Below, one piece after another: positions 56,407 to 64,000 of a stretch of 64,000 nt of DNA. The notes under the pieces are model-generated. The model worked only from the letters and a program-made list of their open reading frames with translations, had not been told where the DNA came from and did not search any database. This stretch comes from Hyphomicrobiales bacterium (GTDB taxonomy: Bacteria > Pseudomonadota > Alphaproteobacteria > Rhizobiales > Rhizobiaceae). Position 1 is the stretch's first letter, and each line of letters starts with the position of its first letter. A program made the position numbers and the translations under genes. The stretch lies in the NCBI GenBank assembly GCA_026400435.1, contig JAPLOZ010000015.1:16929-80928 (forward strand), read 5' to 3'.

Positions 56407-56655
56407 TCAGTGTTTCTTGGCCTGCACGAGATACGCATCGATCTCGGCCTCGCCCAGCCATTTCATGGCTTCGAGCCGGTGCAGGCCCTCGACCAGAATG
56501 TGCCGCTTGCCGTCGTGGCGCACCTGGATCGGCGTCTTCATGCCGTTCTCCACAATGTCCTCGGCAAGAACCCGCACCGTCTCGGGATGCAGCGTCTTGC
56601 GGCGCTCCGTCGGCACATAGATGCCCTCGACCGGGACTTTTATCACTCTCAGCAT
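56407..56655 (-). CDS. small ParB/Srx-like N-domain protein
   Basis: An 82-residue single domain resembling the ParB N-terminal/sulfiredoxin fold: IKVPVEGIYVPTERRKTLHPETV, then ENGMKTPIQVRHDGKRHILVEGLHRLEAMKWLGE with the GxHR signature. Plasmid and chromosome ParB use this fold with CTP; a protein this short lacks the DNA-binding domain, so a stand-alone enzyme-like or regulatory role is more likely. The ATG at 56655 is set by GCAGGAGGCGGC. An in-frame upstream GTG at 56748 would add a repeat-encoded 31-residue leader. Confidence 0.78.
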   Translation of the reverse strand: MLRVIKVPVEGIYVPTERRKTLHPETVRVLAEDIVENGMKTPIQVRHDGKRHILVEGLHRLEAMKWLGEAEIDAYLVQAKKH

Positions 56656-56700
56656 GCCGCCTCCTGCTTGAATAGGCCAAGCAGTAGGGCTTTCGCCTGC

Positions 56701-56745
56701 CAAGTCCAAGTGGTGCAAGTCCAAGTGGGGCAAGTCCAACTGGGG
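56701..56745. repeat. three tandem 15-bp repeats
   Basis: CAAGTCCAAGTGGTG, CAAGTCCAAGTGGGG and CAAGTCCAACTGGGG follow each other without gaps. On the minus strand they would encode L-D-L-P/H-H units, in frame with the ParB-like gene, if translation began upstream. The unit is 15 bp, so copy changes keep frame. Confidence 0.8.
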
Positions 56746-56766
56746 CACATGCAGTCGCCTCTCCGC

Positions 56767-57819
56767 TCAGGGACAGGGGTTGCCGGTCCGCTGGTGTATG
56801 GCGTCCACCGCCCGCTGCATCTCGTCCGTCCACTGCACTTGGGCAGCAGACAGGGCCATCGCGAGTTGAGGCATGGTGGTCGCGCCGATGATGCTCGACG
56901 CTACGAAGTTCTGGTTGAGCACGAAGGCGTTGGCAAACAGCGCCGGCTCCATGCCGAAGCTTCGTGCCAGCGCGCTGTATTCGGCGATCACCTCCGCGGC
57001 GTTCGGCGTCTCCATGCGCTGCCCCCGGTTGAACAGCGTCGTGCGTGCGCCCGCGGGCCGCGCCCCGTTGTCGTATTTGCCGCTGAGGTAGCCCTGTCCG
57101 AGCGGCGAATAGGCAAGCAGGGCGACATCCTCTCGCTCGCTGACTTCCGCGAGGTTCACCTCGAATGTCCGGTTGACCAAATTGTAGGCGTTCTGGATCG
57201 AGACGACGCGCGGGCCGACGCCCTTGTCGGCCTCCGCCACAAAGCGCATCACGCCCCACGAGCTCTCGTTCGATACGCCGAAATGCCGGATCTTGCCGGC
57301 CTTGACCAGCTCGTCCAGCACCGCCAGCGTCTCCTCGATCGGCGTCTCCTGCTCGTAGCGCTCAGCAGGCCACTGGCCGTAACGCGTCGGGTTCGCACCC
57401 CACTGAACTTTCCGCTCGGGGAAGTGGAGCTGGTAAAGATCGACATAGTCGGTCCTGAGCCTGGCCAGCGACTTGTCTATGGCATCGAAAATGTCCGCCC
57501 GAACCAGCTTCGAAGGGCGGCCGCCGCGAAACCACTCCATCTGCGTGCGGCCTATCACCTTGGTCGCCAGGACGACCCGATCGCGGTTGCCCCGCGCCTT
57601 CATCCAGTTTCCCACGATCCGCTCCGTGCTGCCCTGCGTGTCGGCCTTTGGCGGGATCGAATAGAGTTCTGCGGTGTCGAGGAAATTGACGCCTTGCGCG
57701 AACGCCGCGTCCATCTGCTCGTGCCCTTCGGCTTCGCTGTTCTGCTGGCCCCAGGTCATCGTACCCAGACAGATGCGCGAAACCGACAGATCGGTGCGGC
57801 CAAGGCGGCGCATTTCCAT
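56767..57819 (-). CDS. aldo/keto reductase
   Basis: A 350-residue AKR. Catalytic Asp-Tyr in FLDTAELY near residue 50, Lys in VVLATKV near 85, His in LYQLHFPE near 130. It uses NADPH to reduce aldehydes or ketones. GGAGACC precedes the ATG at 57819. The layout resembles the Tas-like subfamily (NSEAEGHEQMDAAF). Substrate unknown. Confidence 0.9.
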   Translation of the reverse strand: MEMRRLGRTDLSVSRICLGTMTWGQQNSEAEGHEQMDAAFAQGVNFLDTAELYSIPPKADTQGSTERIVGNWMKARGNRDRVVLATKVIGRTQMEWFRGGRPSKLVRADIFDAIDKSLARLRTDYVDLYQLHFPERKVQWGANPTRYGQWPAERYEQETPIEETLAVLDELVKAGKIRHFGVSNESSWGVMRFVAEADKGVGPRVVSIQNAYNLVNRTFEVNLAEVSEREDVALLAYSPLGQGYLSGKYDNGARPAGARTTLFNRGQRMETPNAAEVIAEYSALARSFGMEPALFANAFVLNQNFVASSIIGATTMPQLAMALSAAQVQWTDEMQRAVDAIHQRTGNPCP

Positions 57820-57910
57820 GCAGGGTCTCCGGACTGTTCTCTGAAAGCACTTGGCGGGACGAAAGACCGTACCTAGTGCCGACGCCCGCAAAAGGGAAGG
57901 CCTCCGCGGC

Positions 57911-58369
57911 CTAGCCCCTCGCCTTGGCAAGCGCCCGGCGTTTGGCGTCGTCGATCAGCCCGTTCGCCACCTGCATGCGCTTCAGCGCGTTGGCCCTGAG
58001 ATGCGGCTGCACCCGGTCGGGGTGGTTCTTCAGCGCGAAGACCCGGCGCAGCCGTCCGAGATCGGCGGGCTTGGCGTCGTCAAGCCCAAGCTCGACGGCG
58101 ATCGTCTCGGGCTCGACCGGCAGTTCGATGGCCGGTTCGACCGACATCTCCGTTGCAGGCGCTGCGCTCTTTGCGACGCCTGCATCGCTCAGCAGCGCAT
58201 CGAGTTCGGCCTCAATCGCCGCACCCGAATCGCGATATTCCGCCGCGACCGCGTCACCCGAAACCTTGATGCGCCCCGAATGAAGCTCCTCGGCGACCGC
58301 CAGGTAGTCGAAGGGAATCGTCGGGCGCGGGCCGGCGGGTTCCGCCTGCTCCTCGGCCGCCACGAACAA
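57911..58369 (-). CDS. J-domain-like protein without a canonical start codon
   Basis: A protein of about 152 residues counted from the TTG at 58369. The C-terminal part (FALKNHPDRVQPHLRANALKRMQ) has the HPD signature of a DnaJ domain. The frame stays open upstream to a TAA; the extra codons read V-T-G-T-N-R-D-F-A-S-L-L-D-D and look like real protein. A perfect GGGAGG (58419-58414) lies before them, but between the TAA and the TTG there is no ATG, GTG or TTG; GTC occupies 58411-58409 and ACG is at 58408. So the true start may be a rare codon, or the start codon has been lost. Given coordinates use the first usable codon. Confidence 0.65.
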   Translation of the reverse strand: MFVAAEEQAEPAGPRPTIPFDYLAVAEELHSGRIKVSGDAVAAEYRDSGAAIEAELDALLSDAGVAKSAAPATEMSVEPAIELPVEPETIAVELGLDDAKPADLGRLRRVFALKNHPDRVQPHLRANALKRMQVANGLIDDAKRRALAKARG

Positions 58370-58429
58370 GTCGTCGAGCAGCGACGCGAAATCGCGGTTC
58401 GTGCCCGTGACAGCCTCCCTTTACGCAAA

Positions 58430-58864
58430 ACGCGGTCTGCTTCCGGCTATCGACAGTACACGTCCGTCGTTAAAAATTATTGCTCGGGGTCGCCGGCAAT
58501 TTAGACACTGGAGCGTCTGGCCCGAAATTGGCGGGATCCCAACTCGGCTAAGCTAGCATCCCCGGCAGCGCATGGCTGCCATGTTTATGTTGCACTGCAC
58601 AATAGATTTCGAATCGATTAGATTGTCATCGGGAGGAGTCAACTGGAGCTGGCCAGATGGCTTTCAGAACCGAGCTGTTCTCCCGCCCGCGACCCGGCGA
58701 GCAGACGCAATATGGCGCTCACCTCGCGCTGCTCCATGTCATGTGCAAGGCAGATCGCAGCGATCTCGGCGTCCGTCCGGCTGACTTCCCGCGGCTTGCC
58801 CGCGAGCTTGCCCGATAAGGCCGACCCCGAAGCCGCCGACGGCCTCGGGATCGGCTAAGGTGCG
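58430..58864. other. 435 bp region without an intact gene
   Basis: The region between the J-domain and DUF1993 genes has two parts. The left (58430-58638) contains TTGCACTGCACA (58589-58600), a motif type seen upstream of PHB-granule genes in rhizobia, and a GGGAGGAG without a convincing gene behind it. The right part is the open frame described in the next entry. No terminator, tRNA or repeat was found. Confidence 0.4.
58639..58854 (-). pseudogene. coding-like remnant, no start codon
   Basis: Reading on the minus strand from an in-frame TAG (58857-58855) to a TGA at 58639, 71 codons are open and look protein-like: KLAGKPREVSRTDAEIAAI, then LAHDMEQREVSAILRLLAG. The pattern resembles a small helix-turn-helix or regulator. 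There is no ATG, GTG or TTG before the middle of the frame, so it is probably a decayed gene, or a short gene that begins at the internal ATG. Codon third positions are GC-rich like neighbours. Confidence 0.3.
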
Positions 58865-59368
58865 CTATGCACGGCCGAGGAAAACACTCTTGCCCAGCGG
58901 CACGCCATTGTGGCGCAAAATGTCGTAGGCAGTCGTGAGGTGGAAGTAGAAGTTCGGCATCGCCACGTCCAGCAGGTACTTCTGCCCCTTGAGTTGCATG
59001 TCGTTGCCGCCGACCTTCAGCGTCACGGTCCGATCCTCCGAACCCTGAAGTTCCTCGGGCTTGAAGGTCGCCAGGTATTCGCGTGTCTTGGCCACGCGCG
59101 CATGCAACTCGGCGAAGCTCGCTTCATTGTCCTCGTAACGCGGCGCCTCGCGTCCGGCGAGCCGCGACGCCGCGCCTTTGGCGCTGTCGGTCGCAATCTG
59201 CACCTGGCTAACCAGCGTCAACATGTCCGGCGCAAGCCTCGCCTTGAGAAACACCTCCGGATCGATCTTGCGTTCGGTCGCGTTCTCTTCGGCCTTGGTC
59301 AGTATCAGCGCCAGCGCCCTCAGCCGCTCCGAAAAGACCGGAACGGAAACGTCATACATGGAAATCAC
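58865..59368 (-). CDS. DUF1993-family protein
   Basis: A 167-residue soluble helical protein (DinB-like four-helix fold). Family opening ISMYDVSVPVFSERL and late AYDILRHNGVPLGK are clear. The start is GTG at 59368 with GGAGGG 6 nt upstream; the internal ATG at 59359 is too far from it. Function unknown. Confidence 0.86.
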   Translation of the reverse strand: MISMYDVSVPVFSERLRALALILTKAEENATERKIDPEVFLKARLAPDMLTLVSQVQIATDSAKGAASRLAGREAPRYEDNEASFAELHARVAKTREYLATFKPEELQGSEDRTVTLKVGGNDMQLKGQKYLLDVAMPNFYFHLTTAYDILRHNGVPLGKSVFLGRA

Positions 59369-59492
59369 GGCAAACCCTCCAGGAGCGAAAATCGCCCCGC
59401 ACAGATAGGGTCGCGGCCCCCTTGCTTTCAAGCCGTCATCGGCCCGCCGCATTCGGTGCTATGCTGCGACCAAAGCGGCGGAGATTCTCGTC

Positions 59493-60545
59493 ATGCGGTA
59501 CATGCACCTGGCGCTTCCTGCGGCGGCCTTGCTGGCCAGTCTCGTTGCGGACCGGTCTTTCGCGCTGGAAGCGCGCTACATCGACGACCGCTCCGATCCC
59601 TCGGCCATCATCCAATCCTTCTACAACGCGGTGAACCGCAAGGAGTACGCCCGCGCCTGGGACTATTACGGCGAGGAGAAGCCGGGGGCGGACGTAGAAG
59701 CCTTCGCCAAGGGTTATGAGGACACAGCCGAGGTCAACGTCATCACCGGCAACGTAGCGATGGAGGGCGCGGCTGGAAGCACATTCTACTACCTGCCGGT
59801 ATCCATCGCCTCCTTTGCGCCCGATGGAAGCGAGCAGGTCTTCTCGGGCTGCTACACGCTGCGGCTAGCCAATCCGTCGATCCAGGAACCGCCCTTCCGC
59901 CCGCTGCACATCGAGAAAGGAGCGCTCAAGCCGTCCAGGGTCAGCCTCAACGAAGCGTTGCCGGCAAGCTGCCCGGATGCGCCGCCCCCTGAGGCGACCG
60001 ACACCATCCTCGCCAAGGCGAAAGCGCGGTTCGCCGAGGCCTACGCGGATTGCGACCGCCAGCTCCCGGGAGCCGACCCGGCACAAGCCGCTGTCGAGCA
60101 ATACACGATACCGTTCCGCTACTCGACCGATGGCGACGAGCAGCCCGAACGCCAGGCGCGGCTGTTCCGCTTCTACTGCGGCGCGGGCGCCTACAACGAG
60201 AACCACGTTTACTACCAGTATGATCAGGATGGAGGCCTGCGCCAGTTGCAGTTCGCCACGCCAGAGCTCGATATCCGCTACGAGAACGACGACACAGACG
60301 GCAAGCTCGAAAGCGTCGAGATCATCGGCTACACGGCCGACGACATGCTGGTGAATTCCGCCTATGACCAATCCGCCCAGACGATCACCTCCGCCCCGAA
60401 ATGGCGTGGCGTCGGAGATGCCTCCGCACACGGAACGTGGATCTTCCGCAACGGCCGCTTCACGCTGGTCCAATACGACGTCGATGCGTCCTATGACGGC
60501 GAGATCAACCCCGAGACCGTGCTGGACTTCCACACCGCTCCATAA
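59493..60545 (+). CDS. secreted DUF1176-type protein
   Basis: A 350-residue protein. Signal peptide MRYMHLALPAAALLASLVADRSFA. Residues 30-150 form one domain (DDRSDPSAIIQSFYNAVNRKEYARAWDYYGEE, a lumazine-binding/NTF2-like opening), and residues 210-350 match DUF1176 (RFYCGAGAYNENHVYY... HGTWIFRNGRFTLVQYDVDASYDGEINPETV). Two domains joined by a helical linker with cysteines. Periplasmic, function unknown. Confidence 0.78.
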   Translation: MRYMHLALPAAALLASLVADRSFALEARYIDDRSDPSAIIQSFYNAVNRKEYARAWDYYGEEKPGADVEAFAKGYEDTAEVNVITGNVAMEGAAGSTFYYLPVSIASFAPDGSEQVFSGCYTLRLANPSIQEPPFRPLHIEKGALKPSRVSLNEALPASCPDAPPPEATDTILAKAKARFAEAYADCDRQLPGADPAQAAVEQYTIPFRYSTDGDEQPERQARLFRFYCGAGAYNENHVYYQYDQDGGLRQLQFATPELDIRYENDDTDGKLESVEIIGYTADDMLVNSAYDQSAQTITSAPKWRGVGDASAHGTWIFRNGRFTLVQYDVDASYDGEINPETVLDFHTAP

Positions 60546-60660
60546 TCTGGAGAGCTTAGACGCCGGATACGGCGAGGTTGCGCGGCAGCTACCGCCCCAG
60601 GCCGAGGCAGGCGCGGGTCTTTATGAAAACCGCGTGCGTCCTGCCAGACTTGTTGGAACA

Positions 60661-61620
60661 CTAGACCCGTTCGGCCATCGCCGTGGGCCCGCCGCGCCGC
60701 CGGAAGCGCACCTTGATGCGGCGTCGCTCCAGCTTTGGCGGCGCCAGCGCAAACACTGCGTCCTTCAGCCTGTCGAGCAGCGCCTTGCGGTCGCGCAGCA
60801 CTTCAAGCTCGTCCCACGCCAGCGTTCGGCCGATGCGCACGTCGATCGTCTTGCCTGAAAGCCTTGCGAATTCGCGCACCAGCAGCGAAAGGCGGAGTGT
60901 CAGCGAAACCTTGCCGACCATTTTCGCCAGCCGCCCTTCCCGTTCCGTCATGTTCATCGGCCCGCTCACGATGTGGAACAGCCGCCCGTTCTGGCCGGAA
61001 AAATGCATCGGCACGACCGACGCGCGCGCTTCCTGGATCAGCTTCGCCGGAAACATCTTCCAGGGCAGGTCCTCGGCCGCCCCGAACCCCTTCGGCGCGG
61101 TCGCCACGCCGCCTGCCGGGAATACCACGATCGTCGTTCCGGACTTCAGCAGGCGCACCGCCTCGTGCCGAATTTCGAGGTTGTTCTTCAACGCCGCCTT
61201 GGTGCCGGAAAAATCGACCGGGAGCGAGTAAGGCTCCATCTCCTTGATCTTCAAAAGCTCGGCCGCGATCATCACGCGGAACGGACGCCCAAGCTGTTCG
61301 GCCAGCGACAGGATGGCGATTCCGTCGCCGATGCCGAATGGATGGTTGGCGACGACCACCAGCGGCGTGTCGGGAAGCACGGCGGGCGGCCAGTTGCCTG
61401 AAGTGCGCACGCCGATGCCGGTCAGTTCAAGCATTTGCCCGAAGATGCGGTCCCCTGTAGGCGCGATGTTCTTGCGCCACAATTCGTAGATCGCTGCGTA
61501 TCTGTCTCTGCCCGATAACCCTTCCACGGAACGGATGAACCATCGCTTGAGGCGCGGATCGGTGGCACGCGCATAGGACAGTTCGGAAAAGGAAGAATCG
61601 CTCTTGCGAAGTGCGGGCAT
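60661..61620 (-). CDS. phospholipid/lysophospholipid acyltransferase family protein
   Basis: A 319-residue protein of the COG3176/PlsC-related group. The acyltransferase block reads ANHPFGIGDGIAI, with five residues between His and Asp, not the classical HX4D; this variant is normal for the hemolysin-like branch. A second block, VVFPAGGVATAP, matches the conserved FPxGG. It may acylate lysophospholipids or ornithine lipids. The ATG at 61620 is chosen; the Shine-Dalgarno is poor. Confidence 0.82.
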   Translation of the reverse strand: MPALRKSDSSFSELSYARATDPRLKRWFIRSVEGLSGRDRYAAIYELWRKNIAPTGDRIFGQMLELTGIGVRTSGNWPPAVLPDTPLVVVANHPFGIGDGIAILSLAEQLGRPFRVMIAAELLKIKEMEPYSLPVDFSGTKAALKNNLEIRHEAVRLLKSGTTIVVFPAGGVATAPKGFGAAEDLPWKMFPAKLIQEARASVVPMHFSGQNGRLFHIVSGPMNMTEREGRLAKMVGKVSLTLRLSLLVREFARLSGKTIDVRIGRTLAWDELEVLRDRKALLDRLKDAVFALAPPKLERRRIKVRFRRRGGPTAMAERV

Positions 61621-61694
61621 CCGGCTTGCATAGCCGCGCTGCGTGACAGCCGCATGAAGCACGCAGTGCGCGCCGATCGAGCATCGCCACAGCA

Positions 61695-61727
61695 ATTAGC
61701 CTTGACTAATCTCTTAGCGATGACTAA
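61695..61727. promoter_or_regulatory. paired operator dyads before the ArsR gene
   Basis: Two 14-bp dyads TTAG-N6-CTAA begin at 61696 and 61714, exactly 18 bp apart. TTAGCCTTGACTAAT and TTAGCGATGACTAAT are near-copies. The first contains a -35-like TTGACT. Such dyads before an ArsR gene are expected to bind the ArsR dimer and give autoregulation. Confidence 0.6.
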
Positions 61728-61737
61728 TTGGATTTCC

Positions 61738-62067
61738 ATGACCCAGCCAGCTGCCATAAACGCCGTCATGCGCGCGCTCGCCGACCCTACGCGGCGCGCC
61801 GTCTTCGAGCGCATCGCGGGCGTCGACGAGATCACCGTGGTCGAACTCACCCGCGGCTCCGGCGTCACCCAAGGTGCTGTTTCGCAGCACCTCAAGACGC
61901 TGAAGCAGGCGGGCCTTGTCGCCGAGCGGCCTGAAGGCCGCAATGTCTACTACCGGGCCGCGCCGGAGGGGCTGGCGCCGCTGTTTGACTGGATGAGCCA
62001 CTACAACGCCTTCTGGCGCAACCGCTTCGCCGACCTGCGCAGCCTTCTCAAGGAGATCGACACATGA
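61738..62067 (+). CDS. ArsR-family transcription regulator
   Basis: A 109-residue winged-helix repressor. INAVMRALADPTRRAVFERIAG is the ArsR signature; the recognition helix is SGVTQGAVSQHLKTLKQAGLV. No metal-binding cysteine motif (CxC) is present, so it is probably the SRPBCC-linked, non-metal type. The ATG at 61738 gives the usual MTQPA opening; earlier in-frame ATG at 61720 is within the operator. It overlaps the SRPBCC gene by ATGA. Confidence 0.88.
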   Translation: MTQPAAINAVMRALADPTRRAVFERIAGVDEITVVELTRGSGVTQGAVSQHLKTLKQAGLVAERPEGRNVYYRAAPEGLAPLFDWMSHYNAFWRNRFADLRSLLKEIDT

Positions 62068-62546
62068 GCCAGACCGCCCTCAAGGCCGGCGCCGCGTCAG
62101 CGGCCCCCCGCACGCAATCGATCGTCGTCGACGAGATCCTGCCCTACCCGCCCGCCACGATCTGGAAAGCCTTGACGACAGGCGACCTCATCGGTCGCTG
62201 GATGATGAAGCCGACCGGTTTCGCGGCAGTCGAAGGCACCCGCTTCTCGTTCCAGACCACGGCGGCAGGCGCCTGGGACGGGGTCATCCGCTGCCAAATC
62301 GTCGAGGTCAGGCCGATGGAGTGTTTCGCGTACTCGTGGAAGGGCGGCGACGCGGCCAATGTCGGCTACGGCTCGCTACTCGACACGCTCGTCACCTTCA
62401 CGCTCGCCCCGGCCGAAGCTGGCACGCGGCTGCGCGTCGTTCATTCGGGCTTCGTCATGCCGACGAACGACACAGCCTTTGAAAACATGAGCAAGGGCTG
62501 GAACAAGATCGTCACCAACATCGGAGAAACGATCGGCAACGCCTGA
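62064..62546 (+). CDS. SRPBCC (AHSA1-like) domain protein
   Basis: A 160-residue START/SRPBCC protein. Typical sequence: YPPATIWKALTTGDLIGRWMMKP at the start, GSLLDTLVTFTLAPAEAGTRLRVVHSGF in the middle, KGWNKIVTNIGE at the end. ArsR-SRPBCC pairs are common in alphaproteobacteria; the ligand is generally unknown. It overlaps the ArsR gene by 4 bp. Confidence 0.87.
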   Translation: MSQTALKAGAASAAPRTQSIVVDEILPYPPATIWKALTTGDLIGRWMMKPTGFAAVEGTRFSFQTTAAGAWDGVIRCQIVEVRPMECFAYSWKGGDAANVGYGSLLDTLVTFTLAPAEAGTRLRVVHSGFVMPTNDTAFENMSKGWNKIVTNIGETIGNA

Positions 62547-62616
62547 CAGGGCGGCGCGCCAGCCCAGACGGGGCCGGGAGCCTTCGGCAGAGCGATCCGG
62601 ATTTGGCAGAGATTGC

Positions 62617-63429
62617 CTATGCCAGGGCCGTGATGACATGCGCCTGGATCTTGGCCGAAACCTCGCCGCTGCCATGCCTCTCGGCGATCACCGATGCAGC
62701 GTGGTCTGTAGCTGCTTCGAGCTTGCCCGCGTCCCTCGCCAGGATTTCGGTGCGAAGGACGGTTCCCTGGCAATAGGCGACGGCGGGAATACGCGGAGAG
62801 GCGGCGCGGCTTTGCTCTGCTTTCGTGTCGATCGTCACGCGCGCGAAGCCCGCCTCCTCCAAGTCTCTCAGGATCCGCGCCTTGTCGTGGTAGCCATGCG
62901 GAGTGCGCGCCAGGAAGCGTGGTGGATCGTCGGGAAAAATCGTCGCCAAGGCGTTCGTGACGTCGTTCGCAAAGACATTCTCCTCGATGCGATCCCACAC
63001 ATTGAACAGGAAATGTCCGCCGGGCTTCAGCACGCGCCTCGCTTCACGATAGCCCGACACCCTGTCGGGAAAAAACATCGCGCCAAACTGGCAAATGACC
63101 ATATCGAATGCGCGGTCTTCGAACGGCAGCGCCATCGCGTCGGCCTGACGCCATGTTATTCGCCCGTTGGCTGTCTGTCGGGTCGCGGCATAGTCGAGCA
63201 TCGCCTGGTTGAGGTCGGTCACGGCGTAGCGCGCGTCGGGCGACAGCGCCGACGCCAGTGCGCGGGTGACGACCCCCGTGCCTGCGGCGGTTTCGAGCAC
63301 CGCTCGCGGCGACAGTTGCGCCGCCCGTCTTGCCAGATCGGCGGCAAACGGCTCGAAAATCAACGGCACCATGTAGCGGTCATAGTTTTCCGGTATCGAT
63401 CCGGCGAAGAGCTTGTCAGCGTCCAGCAT
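62617..63429 (-). CDS. class I SAM-dependent methyltransferase
   Basis: A 270-residue methyltransferase. SAM-binding motif I reads VLETAAGTGVVTRALA near residue 45; motif II/III ADAMALPFEDRAFDMVICQFGAMFF near 95; motif post-III RRVLKPGGHFLFNVW near 130. Related to UbiE-like methyltransferases; substrate unknown. GGGAGACATGCG precedes the ATG at 63429. Confidence 0.88.
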   Translation of the reverse strand: MLDADKLFAGSIPENYDRYMVPLIFEPFAADLARRAAQLSPRAVLETAAGTGVVTRALASALSPDARYAVTDLNQAMLDYAATRQTANGRITWRQADAMALPFEDRAFDMVICQFGAMFFPDRVSGYREARRVLKPGGHFLFNVWDRIEENVFANDVTNALATIFPDDPPRFLARTPHGYHDKARILRDLEEAGFARVTIDTKAEQSRAASPRIPAVAYCQGTVLRTEILARDAGKLEAATDHAASVIAERHGSGEVSAKIQAHVITALA

Positions 63430-63690
63430 CGCATGTCTCCCGTCACCAGCCGTTGGCGCGCCAACCATGACTTGTCGACTGACTTTCGCGATCAGTCCAA
63501 CGGCGACACTAGCCGAGAATGACCTCGGTTGCAGCGAAAGTGTGCCCTTGGCTGCCGGCACGCGAAAAAACCCGGAGACGGCACTTTGATTTAGCTGTAC
63601 CTGATTTTGCGGTCGCAACGGCAGGCAGACCCCCAATCCGGTCCCCAGCGCTTTCCCGTCAGCAAGACCGATCAACCCGAGGACCGACCG

Positions 63691-64000
63691 ATGATGAAAC
63701 AGGACACCGACGTTGAAACTTCGCTTTCCGCCTGCGGTTGCGGCGCTTGCCCGCCCGGAGACACCAAAGACGCCGGCATGCCGCGCCGACGCTTCCTGTG
63801 CAGCACGGTGGCCGGCGCCGTGATGGCGCTTGCGGGGGCAGCGACGATCGGCACGCGGCCGGCCGCGGCCCAGACGACATTGACGCCCGACGAGGCGCTG
63901 AAGACGATGATGGACGGCAACCAGCTCTTCGTCGCCGGCGACTACCAGTCCCTCAACGAGGATCTGTCGATCCTCAAGGCCCATACGGCGGAGAAACAGG
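63691..64000 (+). CDS. Tat-exported carbonic anhydrase-like protein, partial
   Basis: The first 103 codons of a gene cut by the window's right edge. A 30-residue N-region with a cysteine cluster (SACGCGACPPGDTKD) precedes a twin-arginine signal (MPRRRFLCSTVAGAVMALAGA). The mature start (LTPDEALKTMMDGNQLFVAGD) matches the N-terminus of periplasmic beta-class carbonic anhydrases. The zinc ligands lie beyond the window. GAGGACCGACCG precedes the ATG at 63691. Family call is from this N-terminus only. Confidence 0.7.
   Translation, partial: MMKQDTDVETSLSACGCGACPPGDTKDAGMPRRRFLCSTVAGAVMALAGAATIGTRPAAAQTTLTPDEALKTMMDGNQLFVAGDYQSLNEDLSILKAHTAEKQ

Noticed and set aside
55453..57876. 807-codon plus-strand frame over DAHP synthase, ParB-like and AKR genes
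   Set aside because: It spans three well-supported minus-strand genes and the repeat element; antisense artefact.

Overview
This 64 kb window is a chromosomal segment of a high-GC alphaproteobacterium of the Hyphomicrobiales (Rhizobiales), most like Mesorhizobium or another Phyllobacteriaceae. This is inferred from gene content: a CckA hybrid kinase, a Growth Pole Ring (GPR) giant coiled-coil protein, a one-cysteine DksA, an Mla system whose permease carries a fused STAS domain, a DgcA-type epimerase, class II DAHP synthase and a malic enzyme fused to a phosphotransacetylase domain. I saw no rRNA or tRNA gene, CRISPR array, insertion sequence or prophage, so this is mainly vertical core genome. 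The left end cuts a GNAT gene and the right end cuts a Tat-exported carbonic anhydrase-like gene.

Layout. 0-10 kb: sulfur and cysteine genes on the minus strand (GNAT, sseA, AlaX-type editing hydrolase, cysteine synthase; tightly coupled), an SDR, a secreted amidohydrolase, a YCII/DGPF protein, a DEAD-box helicase and pccB. 9.7-10.7 kb: three very small genes, one of only 59 codons. 10.9-15.1 kb: cckA, a FliO-like membrane protein, dksA. 15.4-21.7 kb: SixA phosphatase, a YcjX/YcjF pair, a secreted protein, a CPA2/Kef antiporter, DUF924. 21.7-26.1 kb: folP-folB-folK, a DUF922 secreted protein, ferredoxin and its reductase, an HPt protein. 26.4-32.8 kb: one 2151-residue GPR-type gene.

32.9-37.4 kb: a minus-strand Mla lipid-transport operon (STAS-permease, ATPase, MCE protein, lipoprotein, unknown protein). 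37.4-41.6 kb: dgcA, an MFS transporter, a metallophosphoesterase, an unusual SDR. 41.8-49.9 kb: malic enzyme, DUF2865, a second-type gltX, GNAT, nadE, an L,D-transpeptidase. 49.9-53.6 kb: Tag-like glycosylase, DUF1003, diacylglycerol kinase, GFA protein, diguanylate cyclase. 53.5-54.7 kb: a Xre/RES toxin-antitoxin module with a visible palindromic operator. 54.8-58.9 kb: class II DAHP synthase, a small ParB-like protein, aldo/keto reductase, a J-domain protein with no ordinary start codon, and a possible gene remnant. 58.9-64 kb: DUF1993, DUF1176, a phospholipid acyltransferase, an ArsR-SRPBCC pair with paired operator dyads, a methyltransferase and the partial carbonic anhydrase.

The most notable items are the GPR gene, whose two repeat arrays differ in unit length by exactly 7 and 11 residues; the Xre/RES module with its operator; the J-domain gene without a canonical start; the shortened MlaF tail; and several starts (TTG/GTG) that are set by strong Shine-Dalgarno sequences rather than by an ATG.
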